A stretch of 64,000 bases of DNA from Exiguobacterium sp. AM39-5BH. GTDB taxonomy: Bacteria > Bacillota > Bacilli > Exiguobacteriales > Exiguobacteriaceae. Position 1 is the stretch's first letter, and every line of letters starts with the position of its first letter. Position numbers and translations under genes: made by a program. The notes under the pieces were generated by a model. That model saw only the letters and a list, made by a program, of their open reading frames with translations. It was not told the DNA's origin and ran no database searches. The DNA is taken from NCBI RefSeq assembly GCF_003467445.1, contig NZ_QSGS01000002.1:124001-188000 (forward strand). The letters run 5' to 3'. This document shows, piece after piece, positions 10,162-19,114 of this stretch.

Positions 10162-10362
10162 TTATCCTCCTGTCGGCCCTGAAGCGACCACGTAAATCAT
10201 AATAATCGTTCCGAACAAAAAAATGACGAATGCGATACTGCGGACCAGCACCGCGAACCATCCTGTAAGTTTCGTATGACTGATGGCCACCATGAGCGCG
10301 GCGATGGCGAAAGCCCCGATTCCCGCGAATGAGATCCACATTTTGATGAGTGACGGTGTCAC
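10162..10362 (-). CDS. yphE: YphE-like small membrane protein (DUF2768)
   Basis: About 66 residues with two predicted transmembrane helices (KMWISFAGIGAFAIAALMVA and WFAVLVRSIAFVIFLFGTII) and almost no soluble part. I chose the GTG at 10362 (VTPSLIKMW) because GAGGGGATAG lies just upstream; the in-frame ATG at 10404 has no such signal. It is paired with the yphF lipoprotein gene and follows the gpsA terminator, as in B. subtilis. Function unknown. Confidence 0.8.
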   Translation of the reverse strand: MTPSLIKMWISFAGIGAFAIAALMVAISHTKLTGWFAVLVRSIAFVIFLFGTIIMIYVVASGPTGG

Positions 10363-10421
10363 GTCTATCCCCTCGACTTTCTCTTTAATTCTAGCCCCGT
10401 ACATTAGTGTAGCAAAAAAAA

Positions 10422-10454
10422 CAAAGGAACTGAACGAAAACGTCAGTCCCTTTG
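10422..10454 (-). terminator. Intrinsic terminator of der-gpsA
   Basis: Arms around CAAAGG-AACTGA and TCAGTCCCTTTG pair with minor mismatch. The minus strand then reads eight T residues. It overlaps the last codons of gpsA and isolates yphE-yphF. Confidence 0.75.
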
Positions 10455-11486
10455 CTCTTCTCCGCCTTCGAAATGGAAAACTTCCTCCATCTCATGTTTT
10501 TGCGGTCGTCTCATCAACTTCTGTACTTCATCATGCGGACTCTTGCCTTCGAACAAGACATTGTAAAGGGCTTCCGTAATCGGCATCTCGACACCAGCTT
10601 CCCGAGCGAGCGTATGCGCTGCCTCACAGGCACGAACTCCTTCGACGACCATGCCCATTTGACCGAGCACGTCCTCGAGCTTCTCGCCGCGACCGATCGC
10701 GTTACCGGCACGCCAGTTACGGCTGTGCTGAGACGTGGCCGTGACGATTAAATCACCGATTCCCGTCAAACCAGAGAACGACGCCGGGTTGGCACCGAGT
10801 TTGACTCCGAGACGCGCGATTTCGACAATCCCACGCGTCATGAGAGCAGCTTTAGCGTTATCACCATAGCCGAGCCCATCTGTCATCCCTGCGGCGAGCG
10901 CGATGATATTTTTAAGTGCACCCCCATATTCGGCCCCGATGACGTCCGAATTCAAATACACACGGAACTGATCATTCGTGAGCAGCTCTTGAATCTCATC
11001 GGCCACGTCTAAGTCCTCGCAAGCGATGGTGATGGTCGTCAATTTGCGGACGGCCACTTCCTCGGCATGCGTAGGTCCGGTCAAGACACCAATCGCCCGA
11101 CGTTTCGTCGGGTCGATCTCTTCAGCGATGATTTCCGAGAGACGTTTGTGGGTCTTCGGTTCAATCCCTTTGGCGGCATGGACAATGATGGCCGGTTCCG
11201 TAAGGAGCGCGTTCAACTCACGCGACACCGGACGAATCGCCGAGCTCGGGACGACGAGGAATATGATGGGGCGGCCGCTGACCGCTTCCGCCAAATCTGT
11301 CGTCGCTAAAATCGAAGTCGGCAACGGTGCATCTTTCAGATACGTCGAGTTCGTGTGGACTGTGTTGATTTCATGAACGTGGTCTGCTTCACGTCCATAG
11401 AGCAGGACATCATGTCCGTTGTCAGCGAGGACGAGCGAGATCGCCGTTCCCCAGCTCCCTGCACCGATGACAGCTACTTTTGCCAT
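10443..11486 (-). CDS. gpsA: Glycerol-3-phosphate dehydrogenase [NAD(P)+]
   Basis: GpsA reduces dihydroxyacetone phosphate to sn-glycerol-3-phosphate, the backbone for phospholipids. The dinucleotide-binding motif GAGSWGTA lies at residues 8-15, VHAAKGIE and GPTHAEEVA mid-protein, and the substrate-side region GAEYGGALKNIIALAAG further on. Start ATG at 11486 (MAKVAVIG) has GGGGGTG upstream and gives 347 residues, the usual length. It lies 14 bp after der, and the same order is found in B. subtilis. Its product feeds PlsC, also encoded in this window. Confidence 0.97.
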   Translation of the reverse strand: MAKVAVIGAGSWGTAISLVLADNGHDVLLYGREADHVHEINTVHTNSTYLKDAPLPTSILATTDLAEAVSGRPIIFLVVPSSAIRPVSRELNALLTEPAIIVHAAKGIEPKTHKRLSEIIAEEIDPTKRRAIGVLTGPTHAEEVAVRKLTTITIACEDLDVADEIQELLTNDQFRVYLNSDVIGAEYGGALKNIIALAAGMTDGLGYGDNAKAALMTRGIVEIARLGVKLGANPASFSGLTGIGDLIVTATSQHSRNWRAGNAIGRGEKLEDVLGQMGMVVEGVRACEAAHTLAREAGVEMPITEALYNVLFEGKSPHDEVQKLMRRPQKHEMEEVFHFEGGEEQRD

Positions 11487-11500
11487 AGAAGGCACCCCCA

Positions 11501-12814
11501 TTACTGGTTTTTCTGACGAGCCACGATATGAATCGGTGTACCTGTGAAATCAAATGCGCGGCGAATCTGATTATCTAGATAACGTTTGTAGGAGAAGTGA
11601 AGCAACTCTGGGTCGTTGACGAACAACACAAACGTCGGCGGCTCGATGGCCACTTGCGTCGCGTAATTAATCTTAAGCCGTTGTCCTTTGTCCGTCGGTG
11701 TCGGATTCATCGCAACTGCGTCGACGATGACGTCGTTCAACACGCTCGTCGAGATGCGACGACGATGTGAATCGGCCACTTCTTTGACGACCGGGAGTAA
11801 AGTTTGCAAGCGTTTCGAAGTGAGTGCCGACAAAAATACAATCGGTGCGTAGTCAAGGAACAAGAATTCTTTACGAATCTTCTCTTCCATTTTCTTCATC
11901 GTCTTATCGTCTTTGGCGACAGCGTCCCATTTGTTGACGACGAGGACGATCGCTTTCCCCGCTTCGTGGGCGAGGCCGGCTACGCGTTTGTCTTGCTCGA
12001 TGATTCCTTCTGCACCGTCGATGACGACGAGAACGACGTTCGAGCGTTCGATCGCTTTTTGAGCCCGCATGACACTGTAGCGCTCGGTCGATTCATATAC
12101 TTTTCCGCGTTTGCGCATCCCGGCCGTATCGATGATGACGTATTCTTGCCCATCCCGTGTGAACGGTGTATCGATCGCATCACGAGTCGTCCCCGCGATG
12201 TCCGAGACGATGACGCGTTCTTCACCGAGAATCGCGTTCGTCAAGCTCGATTTCCCAACGTTCGGACGTCCGATGAGCGAGAACTGGATGACTTCTTCGT
12301 TGTACTCATAATCGTCTTTGTCTGGAGCCAGTTCGAGCACTTTGTCGAGCAAGTCCCCGAGACCGAGACCGTGGGTGCCTGAAATCGGGAACGGATCACC
12401 GAATCCTAGTGAATAGAACTCATACATGAGTTCGCGCATCTCGAAGTTGTCGACTTTGTTGACGGCCAATACGACCGGTTTGTTGGATCGGAACAACAAG
12501 TTCGCCACTTCTTCGTCTGCTGCTGTAATACCTTCGCGTCCGTTCACCATGAAGACGATGACGTCCGCCTCATCGATCGCAAGCTCGGCCTGATGCCGCA
12601 TTTGAACGAGGAGCGGCTCATCGCCGACCTCGATTCCACCTGTGTCGATTAAATGAAACTTACGGTTCAACCACTCACCCGTCCCATAAATGCGGTCGCG
12701 GGTTACACCGGGCTTATCATCGACGATCGACACGCGATCTCCGATAATCCGGTTAAAAATCGTGGATTTCCCAATATTCGGGCGGCCTACGATGGCCACT
12801 GCTGGAATTCCCAT
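11501..12814 (-). CDS. der: Ribosome biogenesis GTPase Der (EngA)
   Basis: Der is an essential double GTPase needed for 50S subunit maturation. The 437-residue protein has two G domains: GRPNIGKST near residue 10 and GRPNVGKSS near residue 183, each with its own NKxD (NKVD, NKWD) and DTxG (DTGG, DTAG). A C-terminal KH-like domain follows. The ATG at 12814 has AGAGAGGTG upstream, and a good extended -10 promoter lies about 65 bp before it. Confidence 0.97.
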   Translation of the reverse strand: MGIPAVAIVGRPNIGKSTIFNRIIGDRVSIVDDKPGVTRDRIYGTGEWLNRKFHLIDTGGIEVGDEPLLVQMRHQAELAIDEADVIVFMVNGREGITAADEEVANLLFRSNKPVVLAVNKVDNFEMRELMYEFYSLGFGDPFPISGTHGLGLGDLLDKVLELAPDKDDYEYNEEVIQFSLIGRPNVGKSSLTNAILGEERVIVSDIAGTTRDAIDTPFTRDGQEYVIIDTAGMRKRGKVYESTERYSVMRAQKAIERSNVVLVVIDGAEGIIEQDKRVAGLAHEAGKAIVLVVNKWDAVAKDDKTMKKMEEKIRKEFLFLDYAPIVFLSALTSKRLQTLLPVVKEVADSHRRRISTSVLNDVIVDAVAMNPTPTDKGQRLKINYATQVAIEPPTFVLFVNDPELLHFSYKRYLDNQIRRAFDFTGTPIHIVARQKNQ

Positions 12815-12872
12815 ATAAACACCTCTCTAATTTTCATTCAACAAGTCTATCGTTTCTCATTGCAACTGTACT

Positions 12873-12901
12873 ATCATATCACAGGCGAATTTCTGTGACC
12901 A
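12873..12901 (-). promoter_or_regulatory. Promoter of der-gpsA (extended -10)
   Basis: Minus strand TGGTCA (12896-12901), 17-bp spacer, TATGAT (12873-12878) preceded by TGA, that is a TGnTATGAT extended -10. It lies after the terminator of the S1-domain gene. Confidence 0.7.
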
Positions 12902-12910
12902 TACAAAAAG

Positions 12911-12933
12911 AAGCGGGAGTCCGGCTCCCGCTT
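12911..12933 (-). terminator. Intrinsic terminator after the S1-domain protein gene
   Basis: Nine-base perfect arms AAGCGGGAG and CTCCCGCTT around a 5-base loop, followed on the minus strand by CTTTTTG. Confidence 0.85.
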
Positions 12934-12944
12934 GAACGATCATC

Positions 12945-14093
12945 TTATTTAGAATCGTCCGAGGTCTCGTCTCCTGTCAATTCAGAGACAGAGAAACCTC
13001 CTTGGTCACTATACTCGTCGAGCAACGATTGATCCGCGTCGCCACGTGATGAATCGCTCGACTCGAGCGCGCGCATCGAGAGCGAGATTTTCTTCTCGTC
13101 AAGATGAACGTCGAGTACTTTCACGGTCACTTCTTGGCCTTCCGACAAGACTTCAGATGGTGTCGCGATGTGTCGATTCGCAATTTGCGAGATATGAAGC
13201 AAACCTTCGACTTGCGGCGCCACTTCGACGAACGCACCGAACGTGACGAGACGTTTGACTTTCCCTTCAATCACGTCGCCCGGCTGAATTTGGCCTTCCA
13301 CCGATTCCCACGGTCCTGGTTGCGTCTCTTTAATCGACAACTTCACTTTCTCATTGTCGAGGTCAAGTCCAAGTACTTTCACTTTGACTTTGTCTCCTTC
13401 AGTCACAACATCGCTCGGTTTCTCAACCCGACTATGTGCCATCTCCGAAATGTGGACGAGGCCATCGACGCCGCCGATGTCGACGAACGCACCGAAATCT
13501 GTGAGACGTTGGACTGTCCCTTCAATGATTTGACCGACCTCGAGCGATTCGAGCGTCTCCGCTTTCTTGGCGCTCATTTCCGCTTCGGCGACCGCTTTAT
13601 GCGACAAGATGACGCGATTTTTCTCGCGGTCCATCTCGACGACTTTAACCGTAATCGGTTTATTCAAGTAAGATGAGAAGTCTTCGACGAAATGGTTCTC
13701 GACGAGCGAAGCCGGGATAAATCCACGGATGCCAATGTCAACGACAAGTCCACCTTTCACCTTGTCTTTTACCATGACTTCGAACACTTCGCCGGATTCG
13801 AATTTTTCGACGATTTGATCCCAAGCTGCCTCAGCATCCACGTCTTTTTTCGAAACGACCACTTCTTCGTCCGTTACCTTTTTCACTTTGACCCGGATTT
13901 CGTCGTTAACATGGAGTGATTCGTTTAAATCGTCTAAATGCATGCTTGATACTTCGCTGATTGGTAAAATTGCCTCGGTTTTATAACCGATATCGATTAA
14001 AGCTTGCTTGTCCTCGATTTTAACGACGGTACCGGTCACAATTTGACCTCGATTGATTTCAAAATCAGGCATATCTTTCATTTCTTCGACCAT
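12945..14093 (-). CDS. ypfD: Ribosomal protein S1 homologue with four S1 domains (YpfD)
   Basis: The 382-residue protein contains four OB-fold S1 repeats (roughly residues 12-85, 100-170, 190-257 and 275-345), each with the G.V....D.GAFV.IGG..GLVHISE pattern; the third and fourth are best preserved. Firmicute S1 homologues are shorter than E. coli RpsA (six domains) and are not always essential; they are thought to bind RNA and assist translation or RNA processing. The C-terminus is an acidic, disordered tail. It sits between cmk-plsC and der as in B. subtilis, with its own terminator. Confidence 0.93.
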   Translation of the reverse strand: MVEEMKDMPDFEINRGQIVTGTVVKIEDKQALIDIGYKTEAILPISEVSSMHLDDLNESLHVNDEIRVKVKKVTDEEVVVSKKDVDAEAAWDQIVEKFESGEVFEVMVKDKVKGGLVVDIGIRGFIPASLVENHFVEDFSSYLNKPITVKVVEMDREKNRVILSHKAVAEAEMSAKKAETLESLEVGQIIEGTVQRLTDFGAFVDIGGVDGLVHISEMAHSRVEKPSDVVTEGDKVKVKVLGLDLDNEKVKLSIKETQPGPWESVEGQIQPGDVIEGKVKRLVTFGAFVEVAPQVEGLLHISQIANRHIATPSEVLSEGQEVTVKVLDVHLDEKKISLSMRALESSDSSRGDADQSLLDEYSDQGGFSVSELTGDETSDDSK

Positions 14094-14128
14094 TCCAACA
14101 CTACCCCCTCACGATGAGTACAAAAAGG

Positions 14129-14143
14129 AGCGCCTGAGGCGCT
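14129..14143 (-). terminator. Terminator-like hairpin between plsC and the S1-domain gene
   Basis: AGCGCC, loop TCA, GGCGCT on the minus strand followed by CCTTTTTG. It most simply ends the cmk-plsC transcript. A TTGACA lies at 14180-14185, but I could not pair it with a well-spaced -10. Confidence 0.65.
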
Positions 14144-14232
14144 TACACCTAGTATAAACTTCTTATAATTCAAAAGATTTGTCAAGGTGTTATCACGTTT
14201 GTTCCTCTCCTAGCAATAGATTAAACCTGAAA

Positions 14233-14856
14233 TTAACGAACGTTCCGTGAATGCTGGCTGTACAGCTTACCAATCTCCGCCATGATCAAGTCGGCGGCTA
14301 CTTGAGCGCCCGCTTTCTCAGCTTTCAAGCCACTTAAATCGACCGGTTTCCCGATAACGACTTTCAGCTTGGAACGGAACTTATATGAGCCAACGATGGC
14401 AATCGGCAATACTGAAGCGTCCGACCGGAGCGCGAAGAATCCGACACCCGCCTGTGCTTTGCCGAGCGTACCGTCTTTCGACCGCGTTCCTTCAGGAAAA
14501 ATCGAGATGACTTCGTCTTCCTTCAACTTTTGCAAGACGACCCGAAGCGCTTGACGGTCTCCTTCTCCCCGTGAGACGGGAATCTGTCCGGCCCGATTCA
14601 AAATGTGTTTCAACACAGGGACCTCGAACAGCTCTTTCTTAGCAAAGAAACGGAGTTGCCGCTGTTTTGGCATCGCCCCGGCGAGCAGCACCGGATCCCA
14701 GTTCGATTGATGGTTCGAACAGACGATCATCGAACCTTCGAGCGGGACATGATCGCGTCCGATATACTCGACGCGGAAGCTCAATCTGCGGATAATATTG
14801 ACGACACCTACCGCAATACGATACATGCCGAACGGTCCATTATTGAGCGGTTTCAT
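14233..14856 (-). CDS. plsC: 1-acyl-sn-glycerol-3-phosphate acyltransferase
   Basis: PlsC acylates lysophosphatidate at position 2 to give phosphatidate, the precursor that CdsA (also in this window) activates. The catalytic HX4D motif is NHQSNWD with His49 and Asp54, and the acceptor-binding motif FPEGTRSKDG follows. The 207 residues are a normal length, with a hydrophobic N-terminal segment for membrane association. Its ATG at 14856 overlaps the cmk stop (14853) by four bases, so it is translationally coupled to cmk. Confidence 0.95.
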   Translation of the reverse strand: MKPLNNGPFGMYRIAVGVVNIIRRLSFRVEYIGRDHVPLEGSMIVCSNHQSNWDPVLLAGAMPKQRQLRFFAKKELFEVPVLKHILNRAGQIPVSRGEGDRQALRVVLQKLKEDEVISIFPEGTRSKDGTLGKAQAGVGFFALRSDASVLPIAIVGSYKFRSKLKVVIGKPVDLSGLKAEKAGAQVAADLIMAEIGKLYSQHSRNVR

Positions 14857-15530
14857 CGTTCAATCACCTGCTTCATCAAGTGCTCGATCGCCTCGACGAC
14901 GCCTTCAATCGACAGCTCGGTCGTATCGAGATAATGTGCATCGTCGGCTTGACGAAGCGGGGCGACTTCTCGTTCCGAATCGCGTTTGTCGCGCAAAGCG
15001 ATCTCGAGTTGTAATTGTTCGAGGTCGCTCGGCAATCCTTTCGATACGTTCTCCTCGTGGCGGCGACGGGCCCGTTCTTCGACCGTTGCGGTCATGAACA
15101 CTTTCAAGTCGGCGTCTGGTAAGACGTGCGTACCGATATCGCGCCCGTCCATGACGATTCCGCCTTTACTCGCGAGATCGCGTTGTAAATCCATGAGCGC
15201 GGACCGGACTTCAGGTTGACGCGCGACGAAGCTGACATTGTTCGTCACTTCGCTCGTCCGGATGACATCGGTCACTTCGTCAGCGCCATCGAATACGCGC
15301 TGACCGTTCTCTGAAGGGACGAGCCGCAAGTCCATCTTACCAATCATGTCAGCGAGTTCCGGACCATCTTCGAGACCAACACCGTCTTTGAGCGCGCGAT
15401 ATGTGACGGCGCGATAAATCGCGCCCGTATCGATGTAGACGTATCCTAATTTTTTGGCGAGTGTTTTCGCGATCGTGCTCTTCCCGGCCCCAGCCGGTCC
15501 ATCTAATGCAATCTGTAGCGGTTTATTCAT
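14853..15530 (-). CDS. cmk: Cytidylate kinase
   Basis: Cmk phosphorylates CMP and dCMP. The P-loop is DGPAGAGKST, followed by YIDTGAIYRAVTYRAL and MDGRDIGTHVLPDADLK, all typical of the family. The ATG at 15530 (MNKPLQIAL) fits family alignments and gives 225 residues. However, the Shine-Dalgarno AGGAGG (15563-15568) is separated from it by a strong 9-bp hairpin; an in-frame ATG at 15551 lies inside the loop of that hairpin. Either start is possible, and the hairpin is reported as a separate feature. plsC follows with a 4-base overlap. Confidence 0.93.
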   Translation of the reverse strand: MNKPLQIALDGPAGAGKSTIAKTLAKKLGYVYIDTGAIYRAVTYRALKDGVGLEDGPELADMIGKMDLRLVPSENGQRVFDGADEVTDVIRTSEVTNNVSFVARQPEVRSALMDLQRDLASKGGIVMDGRDIGTHVLPDADLKVFMTATVEERARRRHEENVSKGLPSDLEQLQLEIALRDKRDSEREVAPLRQADDAHYLDTTELSIEGVVEAIEHLMKQVIER

Positions 15531-15537
15531 AAAAATT

Positions 15538-15561
15538 GGGTATCGGCTCATCCCGATACCC
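15538..15561 (-). promoter_or_regulatory. Hairpin between Shine-Dalgarno and start codon of cmk
   Basis: Perfect 9-bp arms GGGTATCGG and CCGATACCC around a 6-base loop, followed on the minus strand by AATTTTT and then the cmk ATG. With the hairpin folded, AGGAGG (15563-15568) would be about 8 nt from that ATG; unfolded it is 32 nt away. It also resembles an intrinsic terminator for the upstream PilZ gene. Which role it plays cannot be decided by reading. Confidence 0.6.
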
Positions 15562-15604
15562 GCCTCCTCTCGGTCATTTGTTCCGAGAACATCATACCAG
15601 TTTT

Positions 15605-16270
15605 TTAACGTGAAGAAAATACAGAGCCCGTCCGTTTTCTTGCTTCGAGCTGGGCCCGGAAACAATAACGTAAAATCGTCTCTTGATCTCGGTGAGGCAA
15701 TTCTTCAAAGCGAAGCGACAGTTCTTGTTTCATCGTCTGTTCATAAATGCGCACGAGTCGACTTTTGACGCGGAACGTTTGTGGCACACCTCGTTCGTCA
15801 TCGATATGGAACGAGACGATGATCGCATCGTCGACAGCGACTGGGGCCCGGTTGGCGATGATGCGCATACCACCAGCCGACACATCGAGTGACGTCGTTT
15901 CGAAAGATGGGAAAGAGTGACCGTCTTCAGCGGACACGGTCACTTGAATCATCTCCGGTACCCGTAAATACTCACGGCGTTGCACACGCTTGATTTTCTT
16001 CTCGTCTGGCAATTTGAACGCATAGCGGAGCGTCAACTGGGCATCGCTTAACCGTTTTGAGATGACCGTGTCGAATGCATACAGTTGTTCTTCACCTTTA
16101 AAAAAATAAACGCGCATCGACTCTTCTTCGTGTAAGAAGAACGTCTTTAACGTATCCGTCTCACTTGGTGACTCGATCCAGACGATTTGATCGTTGATGG
16201 CAGCAATCTTCGTCTTCCCTTCTTTTCTCCCTTCGACTTCCACTCGTAACTCTTGACCTACTTTTAACAT
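15605..16270 (-). CDS. ypfA: PilZ-domain c-di-GMP-binding protein (YpfA/MotI type)
   Basis: The 221-residue protein has an N-terminal YcgR-like beta domain and a C-terminal PilZ domain. The c-di-GMP signature is present: RVQRREYLRV supplies the RxxxR motif and DVSAGG the [D/N]xSxxG motif. In B. subtilis the YpfA (MotI) homologue slows the flagellar motor on binding c-di-GMP; the same role here is inference. The start ATG at 16270 (MLKVGQELRV) has AAAGGGGAA upstream; a long in-frame extension to 16531 runs through prsW and is rejected. Location between cmk and prsW is as in B. subtilis. Confidence 0.9.
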   Translation of the reverse strand: MLKVGQELRVEVEGRKEGKTKIAAINDQIVWIESPSETDTLKTFFLHEEESMRVYFFKGEEQLYAFDTVISKRLSDAQLTLRYAFKLPDEKKIKRVQRREYLRVPEMIQVTVSAEDGHSFPSFETTSLDVSAGGMRIIANRAPVAVDDAIIVSFHIDDERGVPQTFRVKSRLVRIYEQTMKQELSLRFEELPHRDQETILRYCFRAQLEARKRTGSVFSSR

Positions 16271-16289
16271 GAAACGATTCCCCTTTATT

Positions 16290-16946
16290 CTATTTATATT
16301 GGCGATGATTGGAACGATTAGCTGTGCGGACGAGTAATAAGGCGACGATCCACAGGACGACGATATAGACGACAGCTGGAATTTTGTTTGACGGCTCAAC
16401 GAGCAAAATATAATCGAACATCCCATGTAGCAATGTGGCCGCCATGACGGCGGTAAACAGCCAAAACCGCTCATGATTGGAATGTTTGGCTCGGCCGAGA
16501 CAAAACCCCATGACGACGGCAAACAACGCATGGCCGCTCACCGGCAGCACGGCGCGCCAGATAGCGATCTCAATCGAATCGTATACCCATAAATACAGAA
16601 AATTCTCTAACGTGGCAAAGCCGAGTGAACAGGCGACCGCATAGAGAATCCCGTCGTAGTAATCATCAAAGACTTTATGTATGTATATTGTATAATAAAT
16701 CATGAACCATTTAAAAAACTCTTCTAATAGCGCGGTGGCCACGAACGCTTTCCAAAACGGGCCCACAAGCACGCCTTCTTCCACGAACGCATACTGGACG
16801 AACATGATCGGAAAGACGAGAATGGCCCCGGCGACGAACGACCGGATCACATAGCCGAGCGGTTCCGCTTCTAATTCATGCCGGAGATAGAAGTAGGAAA
16901 GAAGGGCAAACCCTGGCGCAACCGCAGACAAGGCGATTGCAATCAT
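16290..16946 (-). CDS. prsW: PrsW-type intramembrane metalloprotease
   Basis: A polytopic membrane protein of 218 residues with about seven hydrophobic helices. It shows the conserved family motifs: EE in ALLEEFFKWF, the E..N pair in FATLENFLY, the H in GHALFAVVMG and HGMFDY. In B. subtilis PrsW makes the site-1 cut of the anti-sigma factor RsiW; RseP, encoded at 57584, makes site-2 cuts, so both steps of that cascade are in this window. Start ATG at 16946 with AAAGGAGAG upstream; the longer frame to 16976 lacks a ribosome site. Confidence 0.92.
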   Translation of the reverse strand: MIAIALSAVAPGFALLSYFYLRHELEAEPLGYVIRSFVAGAILVFPIMFVQYAFVEEGVLVGPFWKAFVATALLEEFFKWFMIYYTIYIHKVFDDYYDGILYAVACSLGFATLENFLYLWVYDSIEIAIWRAVLPVSGHALFAVVMGFCLGRAKHSNHERFWLFTAVMAATLLHGMFDYILLVEPSNKIPAVVYIVVLWIVALLLVRTANRSNHRQYK

Positions 16947-17053
16947 GATGCATCTCTCCTTTCTAACGTTAAGCATACACTGAAACAGAGGAAAGAAAAA
17001 GTAGGTTGCGCCTAGAAATTGGAAGAAACGAACAAAAAAGTCGGAGGTTTATT

Positions 17054-18025
17054 ATGAATCATTTATTACTCATCCATACGGGTGGCACGATCGCCATGTC
17101 CCAATCAGGGTCAGGACATGTCATGCCAAGTGACGTCAATCCGATCGATGCGACGTTGCCGAAAGCAACGGATATCGCCAACATCACGACAAAACATTTC
17201 TCGAACATCCCGTCCCCGCATATGACGCCTGAAAAAATGCTCGAACTCGCCCAGTTTATCAATCAACAATTGACGCAAGACACGTATGACGGGGTCGTCA
17301 TCACCCATGGGACCGATACGCTCGAGGAGACGGCTTATTTCTTACAAATCACGCTCGGTGCGCCCGTCCCGATCGTCTTGACCGGGGCGATGCGTTCGTC
17401 GAACGAGGTCGGTTCCGATGGCGAGTTTAATCTCATCACGGCGCTTCGGGTCGCCCAAAGTGATGTCGCGCGCGGCAAAGGCGTGCTCGTCGTCTTCAAC
17501 GGAGAAATCCATTCCGCCTTCAACGTCACGAAGACACACACGTCCTCGGTCGACACGTTTAAATCGGTTCACTTTGGAAACGTCGGCATGGTGACGAAAG
17601 ACCACGTCCTTATCTATGGCCAGCCGACGACGAAGCAACCAAAGATGATTTCAGCGATCACGAAGCGGGTTGCGGTGCTAAAAGTAGTCGCCGGAATGGA
17701 GCCGGACTTAATTGAGGCCGTGCTCGCACTCGGCTATGACGGGCTCGTCCTCGAAGTGCTCGGTCAAGGAAACGTCCCTCCATCGATTGTCCCCGCGCTC
17801 GAGTTGCTCGTCGAACGGATGCCGGTCGTCATCGTCAGCCGTTGTTTCAACGGAATCGTCCAAGACGTGTACGGCTACGTCGGCGGTGGTCAGCAACTCA
17901 AAGAGCTAGGGATCATCTTCTCGAACGGGTTGAACTCGCAAAAAGCAAGGCTCCGTCTCCTTGTCGAACTCGAAGCAGGTTCATCTCAAGCAGTCATGGA
18001 GCATAGCTTCAGCTTCCAACAATGA
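17054..18025 (+). CDS. ansA: Asparaginase, type I (cytoplasmic)
   Basis: Hydrolyses L-asparagine to aspartate and ammonia. The two catalytic threonine motifs are present: HTGGTIAMS at the N-terminus and VVITHGTDTLEETAYFL near residue 80; GAMR and DGEFNL follow. No signal peptide, and at 323 residues the length is that of the cytoplasmic enzyme. Start ATG at 17054 (MNHLLLIHTGG) has CGGAGG upstream. It is divergent from prsW and followed 58 bp later by ypdA on the same strand. No AnsR-type regulator is adjacent. Confidence 0.94.
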   Translation: MNHLLLIHTGGTIAMSQSGSGHVMPSDVNPIDATLPKATDIANITTKHFSNIPSPHMTPEKMLELAQFINQQLTQDTYDGVVITHGTDTLEETAYFLQITLGAPVPIVLTGAMRSSNEVGSDGEFNLITALRVAQSDVARGKGVLVVFNGEIHSAFNVTKTHTSSVDTFKSVHFGNVGMVTKDHVLIYGQPTTKQPKMISAITKRVAVLKVVAGMEPDLIEAVLALGYDGLVLEVLGQGNVPPSIVPALELLVERMPVVIVSRCFNGIVQDVYGYVGGGQQLKELGIIFSNGLNSQKARLRLLVELEAGSSQAVMEHSFSFQQ

Positions 18026-18083
18026 GTTGGAGACTTGCCAACCGTTTCGTCCTTCCATACAATGAGGGATGAGGTGATTTCAT

Positions 18084-19070
18084 TTGAATAAACACGCTAT
18101 CGTCGTCGGCGCCGGACCGTGCGGACTGTCGGCGGCGATTGAATTGGAACGTATCGGCATCTCGTGCACGATTATCGAGCGCGGCAATATCGTCGACGCC
18201 ATCTATCGGTATCCGACACACCAAACATTCTTTTCGTCTGCCAACTTGCTCGAAATTGGAGATATTCCGTTCATCTGTAAAGATTTGAAACCACGCCGTC
18301 AAGACGCGCTCGTCTATTATCGAGAAGTCGTCAGCCGGACCGGACTTACCGTTCATCCGTTCGAAACGGTCGAAGCGGTCGAACAGACAAAAAACGGTTT
18401 CGTCGTCCGGTCACGGCACGACCGAGACGGCGCCAAAGCACGTCAAGCCGACTATGTCATTTTGGCGACCGGTTACTACGGACGCCCTCGCAAGTTGGAC
18501 GTCCCTGGAGAAGAGCTACCCCACGTCTCTCATTATTTCAAAGAAGCGCACCCGTTCTTTCGACAACATGTCACGATCATCGGCGGGAAAAATTCTGCCG
18601 TCGATGCGGCCATCGAACTTGAGAAGGCCGGCGCCTACGTCACGGTACTCTATCGCGGAGACGGCTACAGTCCGTCCGTCAAACCGTGGGTGCTGCCGAC
18701 GTTCGACTCGCTTGTTCGCCACGACAAGGTGCGACTTGAGCTCGAAGCGGAAATCGTTCGGATCGAACCGCATCACGTTGTCTATCGTCAGCATGGTGCA
18801 GAACATTGGCTCGAGACCGACCACGTCCTCGCCATGACGGGCTACTTGCCCGACCATGGGCTGTTCGCCGATGCCGGGGTCCAAGTCGATGAGGAGACCG
18901 GTGTGCCGGCGTTTGACGAGACGACTTACGAGACGAACGTCGACGGCTTGTTCATCGCCGGTGTCGTCGCGGCCGGAAATGATGCCAATAAGATTTTTAT
19001 CGAGAACGGACGTTTCCACGGCCGAGCGATCGCCGAGACGCTTCGTGAGCGAAACGGTGTAATGTCGTAA
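18084..19070 (+). CDS. ypdA: YpdA family bacillithiol disulfide (bacilliredoxin) reductase
   Basis: A 328-residue flavoprotein of the thioredoxin-reductase fold. The FAD-binding GAGPCGLSAAIELE is at the N-terminus, the NADPH-binding IIGGKNSAVDAAIELE near residue 165, and a third conserved LFIAGVVA near the C-terminus. It lacks the CxxC of thioredoxin reductase, as expected for YpdA, which recycles oxidised bacillithiol in Firmicutes. The start is TTG at 18084 with GAGGTGA upstream. Linked to gudB as in B. subtilis, and followed by a bidirectional terminator. Confidence 0.93.
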   Translation: MNKHAIVVGAGPCGLSAAIELERIGISCTIIERGNIVDAIYRYPTHQTFFSSANLLEIGDIPFICKDLKPRRQDALVYYREVVSRTGLTVHPFETVEAVEQTKNGFVVRSRHDRDGAKARQADYVILATGYYGRPRKLDVPGEELPHVSHYFKEAHPFFRQHVTIIGGKNSAVDAAIELEKAGAYVTVLYRGDGYSPSVKPWVLPTFDSLVRHDKVRLELEAEIVRIEPHHVVYRQHGAEHWLETDHVLAMTGYLPDHGLFADAGVQVDEETGVPAFDETTYETNVDGLFIAGVVAAGNDANKIFIENGRFHGRAIAETLRERNGVMS

Positions 19071-19072
19071 TC

Positions 19073-19112
19073 AAAGAGAGGGAAGACCTGGTTTCAGGTC
19101 TTCCCTCTCTTT
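19073..19112. terminator. Bidirectional terminator between ypdA and glutamate dehydrogenase
   Basis: An 18-bp perfect stem (19073-19090 with 19095-19112) around the loop GTTT, with a T-run on the plus side and A-rich sequence on the other. It ends both convergent genes. Confidence 0.85.
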
Positions 19113-19114
19113 TG

